A stretch of DNA of 64,000 nt, from the NCBI RefSeq assembly GCF_035195345.1, contig NZ_CP136574.1:1727871-1791870 (forward strand), written 5' to 3'. This document shows positions 59,538-64,000 of this stretch, one piece after another; within the stretch, counting starts at the first letter, position 1; every line of letters starts with the position of its first letter. The notes beneath the pieces are model-generated. The model did no database searches. It was not told the DNA's origin and saw only the letters and a list, made by a program, of their open reading frames with translations. Source of the stretch: Flavobacterium sp. Lineage in GTDB: Bacteria; Bacteroidota; Bacteroidia; Flavobacteriales; Flavobacteriaceae. Made by a program: the position numbers and the translations under genes.

Positions 59538-61811
59538 ATGGAATCAGTATCAGCCGCAGCTATTTACACACTTCGATTTATTAATCAAACCAATAAATCA
59601 ATCTTCCTTACCGGAAAAGCAGGAACCGGAAAAACCACCCTTTTAAAAGAAATCATTGCCACAACACATAAAAATACGGTTGTTGTAGCACCAACTGGAA
59701 TTGCCGCTTTGAACGCAAATGGGGTAACCATTCATTCGATGTTTCAATTACCTTTTGCAGCCTTTATACCTGATAATAAACAACTTCCACACTTTTCAGA
59801 CACCGTAAAATTCGAAAATCGCGATTCACTAGGGCGCCATTTTAAGATGAATAACGTGAAACGTTCTGTAATTCGAAATATGGAATTGTTAGTTATTGAT
59901 GAAGTTTCTATGCTTCGCGCTGATGTGTTAGATGCAATGGATTTTATGATGCGAAAAGTACGCAGAAACGAACGCCCTTTTGGTGGAACTCAAGTTCTTT
60001 TTATAGGAGATTTATTACAATTACCACCCGTTGTGAAAAACGAAGAATGGGAAATGCTGAAAAATTATTACCGTGGCATGTTCTTTTTTCATTCACACAT
60101 CATTCAGCAATATCCGCCTTTATACATCGAATTAGATAAGATTTTCCGTCAAACAGATGCTGAATTTATTGATGTTTTAAACAATTTACGTCATAATAAA
60201 ATCACGTCGGAAGATGTGCAACTTCTTAATCAATTCGTGCAACCTGATTTTGATCTCAAGAAAAATAAAGGTTTCATCATTTTAACCACGCATAATTCCA
60301 AAGCAGATACAATCAATGCAAAATCTTTAGCAGATTTAGAAGGAAAACAGTTTACCTATTTACCGGAAATCACAGCTGATTTTCCAGAAAAAATTTATCC
60401 GTTAGAAGAAAAATTGCAACTCAAAGTTGGAGCACAAGTCATGTTTATTAAAAACGATCTCAATTTTGAAAAGCAATTTTTTAATGGGAAAATGGGCGTC
60501 ATCAGTTCGTTAACCGAAAAGGAAATTTTTGTTCACTTTCCCGAAGAAAGCAAAACGATTGAAGTGGAACGCTACGAATGGCAAAATATTCGCTACAAAG
60601 TCAACGAAAACACAAAAGAAATCGAAGAAGAAGTTATTGGAACGTTTGTCCACTACCCTATCAAATTGGCTTGGGCGATTACGGTTCACAAAAGTCAAGG
60701 CTTAACTTTTGACAAAGCAGCGCTTGATGTATCGCAAGTTTTTGCCCCTGGACAAGCGTATGTGGCTTTATCGCGTTTGCGTTCGTTAAAAGGGCTTATT
60801 TTGCTTTCTCCTTTGCGAATGAATGGTATTTCTAGTGATGAAGAAGTGCTTAATTATGCCGAAAACAAAGCATCCGAAGAAATCTTGCAACATTCATTAG
60901 CCAAAGAAACATTGGTTTTCTGGTTAAATACGTTGCTTAACTCATTTGATTTCAAAGAATTAGGTCAAGAATGGCGCAATCATTTGTTCAGTTATAATTC
61001 CGAAGCACCAAAATCGCCAAAAACGAAGCATAACGACTGGGCAAAAACCCAACACGATAAAATCGTCGAAATTTTAGAACCTTCGGGGAAATTTCTATCG
61101 CAATTACATAAAATTTTTTCCGATGAAAATCTGGATGTCAATTTCGCAAAAGAGCGATGTGATGCGGCTTATCAGTACTTTTTCAAAACGTTAGATGCAG
61201 TTGCAGAAGAATTGTTGTTGAAAATTGAAGAAGTAAAACGCATCAAAAAAGTTAAAGCTTTTTATGATGAATTATTGGTTTTAGAAGAACTTCAAATCAA
61301 AGCGATTTTACAACTTAAAAAGGCGAAATTATTGACCAATATCATTGTCGAAGGAAAAGAAATTTCAAAGAAAAATCTAATTTCGGAAGATATTAGTGCC
61401 TACAAAATCAATAAGTTAGTGGTTGTTGCAGAGCGCTTTAGAACTTCGCACGCTGCTCTGGTTGAAGACGACGAAGACGTTTCCTATTACACCGATTCGA
61501 AAAAGAAAAAAACAAAAGAACCAAAGAAATCTACCATCGAAGATACATTGGAATTGTGGAAACAAAACTTATCCATTTACGAAATTGCGAAACAGCGAAA
61601 ACTCACACCACAAACTATCTACAACCATTTTACCAAGCTGATTCAAATGGAAATCGTGCAACTTTCAGACATTTTACCAGAAGATAAAATTTTCGATTTA
61701 AAAGCCGCTTTCAAAGATTTTAAAGGCGAAAGTTTAGGTGAATTAAAAGAAATCCACGGCGATAAATTCTCTTGGGATGAGTTGCGATTGTATAAAGCGA
61801 GTTTAAATTAA
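59538..61811 (+). CDS. PIF1-like helicase with C-terminal HTH domain
   Basis: A 757-residue SF1B-type ATPase. Walker A is FLTGKAGTGKTTLLKEI, Walker B is ELLVIDEVSMLRADVLDAMD, FGGTQVLFIGDLLQLPPVVK follows, and later AWAITVHKSQGLTFDKAALD and AYVALSRLRSLKGLILLSPL (motifs V-VI). The C-terminal part (~residues 690-757) is a helix-turn-helix like that at the end of RecQ-type proteins: ELWKQNLSIYEIAKQRKLTP then QTIYNHFTKLIQME. It probably unwinds DNA in repair or replication. The ATG follows the promoter box; the TTG extension is rejected. Confidence 0.9.
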   Translation: MESVSAAAIYTLRFINQTNKSIFLTGKAGTGKTTLLKEIIATTHKNTVVVAPTGIAALNANGVTIHSMFQLPFAAFIPDNKQLPHFSDTVKFENRDSLGRHFKMNNVKRSVIRNMELLVIDEVSMLRADVLDAMDFMMRKVRRNERPFGGTQVLFIGDLLQLPPVVKNEEWEMLKNYYRGMFFFHSHIIQQYPPLYIELDKIFRQTDAEFIDVLNNLRHNKITSEDVQLLNQFVQPDFDLKKNKGFIILTTHNSKADTINAKSLADLEGKQFTYLPEITADFPEKIYPLEEKLQLKVGAQVMFIKNDLNFEKQFFNGKMGVISSLTEKEIFVHFPEESKTIEVERYEWQNIRYKVNENTKEIEEEVIGTFVHYPIKLAWAITVHKSQGLTFDKAALDVSQVFAPGQAYVALSRLRSLKGLILLSPLRMNGISSDEEVLNYAENKASEEILQHSLAKETLVFWLNTLLNSFDFKELGQEWRNHLFSYNSEAPKSPKTKHNDWAKTQHDKIVEILEPSGKFLSQLHKIFSDENLDVNFAKERCDAAYQYFFKTLDAVAEELLLKIEEVKRIKKVKAFYDELLVLEELQIKAILQLKKAKLLTNIIVEGKEISKKNLISEDISAYKINKLVVVAERFRTSHAALVEDDEDVSYYTDSKKKKTKEPKKSTIEDTLELWKQNLSIYEIAKQRKLTPQTIYNHFTKLIQMEIVQLSDILPEDKIFDLKAAFKDFKGESLGELKEIHGDKFSWDELRLYKASLN

Positions 61812-62197
61812 TTCAACCAAAAAACCACTAAAACAGCTGGTATGAAATAAATTACAATCGTTCTAGCACCATCATAATCTTTGGCTAAACGTTGACCAAA
61901 AAGCAACATTAGTAAAGTAATACAAGAAACAATAGCTCCATAAAAGCCCAATCCACGAGTAACTGCAGGTTCAGCAATTAATTGAATAATTCCTGAAACA
62001 CACAAAACACCTGCAATAATTTCTAAGACTAAAACAGTCATTAAAGCAAAAGGAACTTGTTTTGCTAGAATAGTACTGGCAAAATGCCCAGTTAACCATT
62101 CTATATTGCCTTTCCAATCTTTAATTTTGTCATATCCAGATTGTAAAAAAGTTATTGCTAATAATGCTAAGACCAAAAGAGGAGCAACTTGTATCAT
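61808..62197 (-). CDS. DoxX-like membrane protein
   Basis: A 129-residue protein with about four helices. The N-terminus APLLVLALLAITFLQSGYDK, followed by VPFALMTVLVLEIIAGVLCV and RGLGFYGAIVSCITLLMLLF, fits the DoxX family of small membrane proteins. The physiological role is unknown. It follows holB by 2 bases and is likely co-transcribed. Its stop overlaps that of the convergent helicase gene by 4 bases. Confidence 0.8.
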   Translation of the reverse strand: MIQVAPLLVLALLAITFLQSGYDKIKDWKGNIEWLTGHFASTILAKQVPFALMTVLVLEIIAGVLCVSGIIQLIAEPAVTRGLGFYGAIVSCITLLMLLFGQRLAKDYDGARTIVIYFIPAVLVVFWLN

Positions 62198-62199
62198 AA

Positions 62200-63351
62200 T
62201 TATGCGTTTTTATGGATTAATCGAGTTAATTTTATAGATAAATCAGTTAAGATAATTTTACTATTTCCATTACGTTCTATATGGTAAATAGCGTCTTCTA
62301 ATTCTTTGTAAATATCAGAAATATTGGCTCCATTTACAAACGGAGCAAATTTTTCCAATTCAAATTTTGGCACTTTTGTTTCTAAGAAAACAAGTTCTTT
62401 CGCCTGATAATTTAACAATAAAGCCTGTCTAAAGAAATGAATGCAATAATGTAAAAATTGTTTTTGCGTTTCTCTTCCAGTGGACGCAATGTTTTCGCTC
62501 CAAGCAATTAAATCGTTAATGGCAGCCGCATTTCCTTTTGCTCTGAAAGCACTTCTTACCCATTCTACAAACCATTCGTCAAACGGAAATTCATCTTCTT
62601 CTTTTCGTAAAATATGTAATGCTTTATTGTAATTTCCTTCGCTTTGATGTGCAATTTTTTTAGCAACAGTTGGATCGCAATTTTCACGTGAAACCAAAGC
62701 TTCCGCAATCACACTTTCACTCAAACCAATAAAATCAATCACTTGACAACGCGATAAAATGGTTTGCAACATATCGCTGGTGCTTTCAGTAATTAAAATA
62801 AAAACGGTTTTAGCTGGTGGTTCTTCTAATAATTTCAATAATTTATTTGCGGAAGGGCCATTCATTTTATCGGCCATCCAAATAATCATAACCTTATAAC
62901 CACCTTCGTATGCTTTTAATGCTAATTTTTTATTGATATCAGTAGCCTCATCTACCCCAATTATTCCTTGTTTGTTTTGAATTCCTAAATTTTTCAGCCA
63001 ATCAAACAAACTTCCGTAAGGACTTTCAATTAAAAATTGACGCCATTCTACCATGAAATTATCACTAACCGCATGACTTTTAACGGTGTCAGTTCCGGCA
63101 ACAGGAAAAACAAAATGTAAATCGGGATGGGAAAAATGCTCAAATTTTAGGTTACATGTTGTGTTTTCACCCATATTTTCTCCACCCACATTGCCACACA
63201 AAATATATTGTGCATAGGCAATTGCCATAGGAAGTGTTCCACAACCTTCAGAACCCACAAACAACTGAGCATGCGGAATTCTTCCGGCTTCGGCACTCTT
63301 AGTTAAGTGATTTTTAATATGTTCCTGTCCTAAAATATCTTTAAAAAGCAT
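62200..63351 (-). CDS. holB: DNA polymerase III subunit delta' (clamp loader)
   Basis: A 383-residue AAA+ clamp-loader subunit starting MLFKDILGQEHIKNHLTKSA and PHAQLFVGSEGCGTLPMAIA. It has VMIIWMADKMNGPSANKLLK with LLEEPPAKTVFILITES, and the arginine-finger motif ILSRCQVI. The P-loop is degenerate (GSEGCGTL; the Lys-Thr of GKT is absent), so it likely does not bind ATP itself, as in E. coli delta'. The zinc module is also reduced (only two clear Cys). The C-terminal collar region follows. Confidence 0.93.
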   Translation of the reverse strand: MLFKDILGQEHIKNHLTKSAEAGRIPHAQLFVGSEGCGTLPMAIAYAQYILCGNVGGENMGENTTCNLKFEHFSHPDLHFVFPVAGTDTVKSHAVSDNFMVEWRQFLIESPYGSLFDWLKNLGIQNKQGIIGVDEATDINKKLALKAYEGGYKVMIIWMADKMNGPSANKLLKLLEEPPAKTVFILITESTSDMLQTILSRCQVIDFIGLSESVIAEALVSRENCDPTVAKKIAHQSEGNYNKALHILRKEEDEFPFDEWFVEWVRSAFRAKGNAAAINDLIAWSENIASTGRETQKQFLHYCIHFFRQALLLNYQAKELVFLETKVPKFELEKFAPFVNGANISDIYKELEDAIYHIERNGNSKIILTDLSIKLTRLIHKNA

Positions 63352-63472
63352 GCAACAAACCTAATCAAAAAATACCAAAATTGATAGAAAAGAAAGTAAA
63401 AAATCAATACCGTATAGTTTTAAAAATTTACTAAATATGATAATTATTATAAAGATTTAAGATACAATAATT

Positions 63473-63480
63473 TATATTTG
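63473..63480 (+). promoter_or_regulatory. -7 box for pgk
   Basis: TATATTTG (TAnnTTTG), 28 bases before the pgk ATG. Confidence 0.45.
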
Positions 63481-63508
63481 CATTTACTTAAATTAAAATT
63501 AGTTACAA

Positions 63509-64000
63509 ATGAAAACACTTAACGACTTCAATTTCAACAATAAAAAAGCAATTATTAGAGTAGATTTCAATGTGCCTTTAGATGAAAATTTTAAAGTGAC
63601 AGATGCTACTAGAATTGAGGCAGCTAAGCCAACAATTGATAAAATTTTGAAAGACGGAGGAAGTGTTATTTTAATGAGTCACTTAGGTAGGCCAAAAGGA
63701 GTTGAAGCAAAATATTCGTTACAACACATTGTTTCAAAAACGGAAAAAATTTTAGGTCAAAAAGTGCATTTTGCTTCAGATTGTATAGGAGAGATTGCTG
63801 AAAATGCCGCGAAAAATTTACAACCAGGCGAAATTTTATTATTAGAAAACTTACGTTTTTATGCTGAAGAAGAAAAAGGAGATGTAGAATTCTCTAAAAA
63901 ATTAGCCGCTTTAGGTGATATTTATGTAAATGATGCTTTTGGAACAGCGCACAGAGCTCATGCTTCAACCACAATTATTGCCCAATTTTTTAAAGAGGCA
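63509..64000 (+). CDS. pgk: Phosphoglycerate kinase, 3' end cut by the window
   Basis: The frame from the ATG at 63509 stays open to the window edge (164 codons). It reads MKTLNDFNFNNKKAIIRVDF then NVPLDENFKVTDATRIEAA, LMSHLGRPKGVEAKYSL, LLLENLRFYAEEEKGD and YVNDAFGTAHRAHAS, the classic N-terminal domain of phosphoglycerate kinase, which binds 3-phosphoglycerate through its Arg and His residues. The ATP-binding half lies beyond the window. It is a glycolytic enzyme in the cytosol. Confidence 0.96.
   Translation, partial: MKTLNDFNFNNKKAIIRVDFNVPLDENFKVTDATRIEAAKPTIDKILKDGGSVILMSHLGRPKGVEAKYSLQHIVSKTEKILGQKVHFASDCIGEIAENAAKNLQPGEILLLENLRFYAEEEKGDVEFSKKLAALGDIYVNDAFGTAHRAHASTTIIAQFFKEA

Noticed and set aside
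62680..62695. A fourth parS-like site (ATTTTCACGTGAAACC) inside holB
   Set aside because: It keeps the 12-base core but has three mismatches at the ends; it could be weak or chance, so it is not listed as a parS.
1..64000. CRISPR array, insertion sequence, integrase, toxin-antitoxin pair or prophage
   Set aside because: No spaced identical direct repeats of CRISPR size, no transposase or integrase motifs and no phage genes were seen in any frame; the tandem repeats have a period of seven with no spacers.

Overview
The window looks like a chromosomal segment of a Flavobacterium-type bacterium (Bacteroidota, Flavobacteriaceae). The DNA is AT-rich. Start sites lack clear Shine-Dalgarno sequences, many genes are preceded by the Bacteroidota -7 box TAnnTTTG, and lineage-typical families are present: DUF6427-, DUF6341- and DUF4175-type proteins, a GldM-like secreted protein, GH3-family and head-GIN proteins. 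No insertion sequence, integrase, prophage or CRISPR array was seen. Both window edges cut a gene: upp on the left and pgk on the right.

Layout. 1-4540: end of upp, two small membrane proteins, purD and a CapK-like adenylate-forming enzyme. 4537-25981: one long leftward polysaccharide (O-antigen/capsule type) locus. In transcription order it holds a Wzz-like chain-length protein, the dTDP-rhamnose genes rfbB-A-C-D, a PagL-like lipid A deacylase, a head-GIN lipoprotein, a DPM-type GT2, a GT39-like transferase, a lipoprotein, a GT4, a methyltransferase, a Wzx flippase, a GT2, a Wzy-like protein, two GT4s, a second Wzy/WaaL-like protein, a UDP-xylose synthase-type SDR, the initiating polyprenyl-phosphate sugar transferase and a final GT2. 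25988-31794: a 563-residue protein with a nucleosidase-like C-terminus, two tandem paralogous secreted proteins, a GH3-family enzyme and an M23 peptidase. 31925-35176: tatA, then a lipoprotein, an ECF sigma factor fused to a membrane/periplasmic tail, and an outer-membrane-barrel-like protein. 35173-38874: tex, a DUF1294 protein, nnrD and rpiB.

38875-39664 is a 790-bp gene-free, AT-rich gap between divergent rpiB and rnr. Predominant gene direction flips here from leftward to rightward, and the gap carries a cluster of DnaA-box-like words (TTWTCAACA). About 16-18 kb to the right, around mnmG, are three 16-bp sites identical to the bacterial parS centromere consensus. Together these suggest that the window spans the chromosomal replication origin and the ParB-loading region. 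This is the strongest unexpected result.

39665-64000: rnr, a small membrane protein, a head-GIN protein, a LysE-type exporter, a GldM-like protein, tRNA-Cys, an LTA-synthase-like phosphotransferase, folB, glnS, an SPFH protein, gltX, a large DUF4175 protein, ybeY, mnmG, a methyltransferase, an OmpH/Skp-like lipoprotein, a PIF1-like helicase with a C-terminal HTH, a DoxX-like protein, holB and the start of pgk. Many spacers carry short tandem arrays with a period of seven bases but a different unit at each locus, and others carry small palindromic repeats of the GTCAT-CTGAA...TTCAG type.
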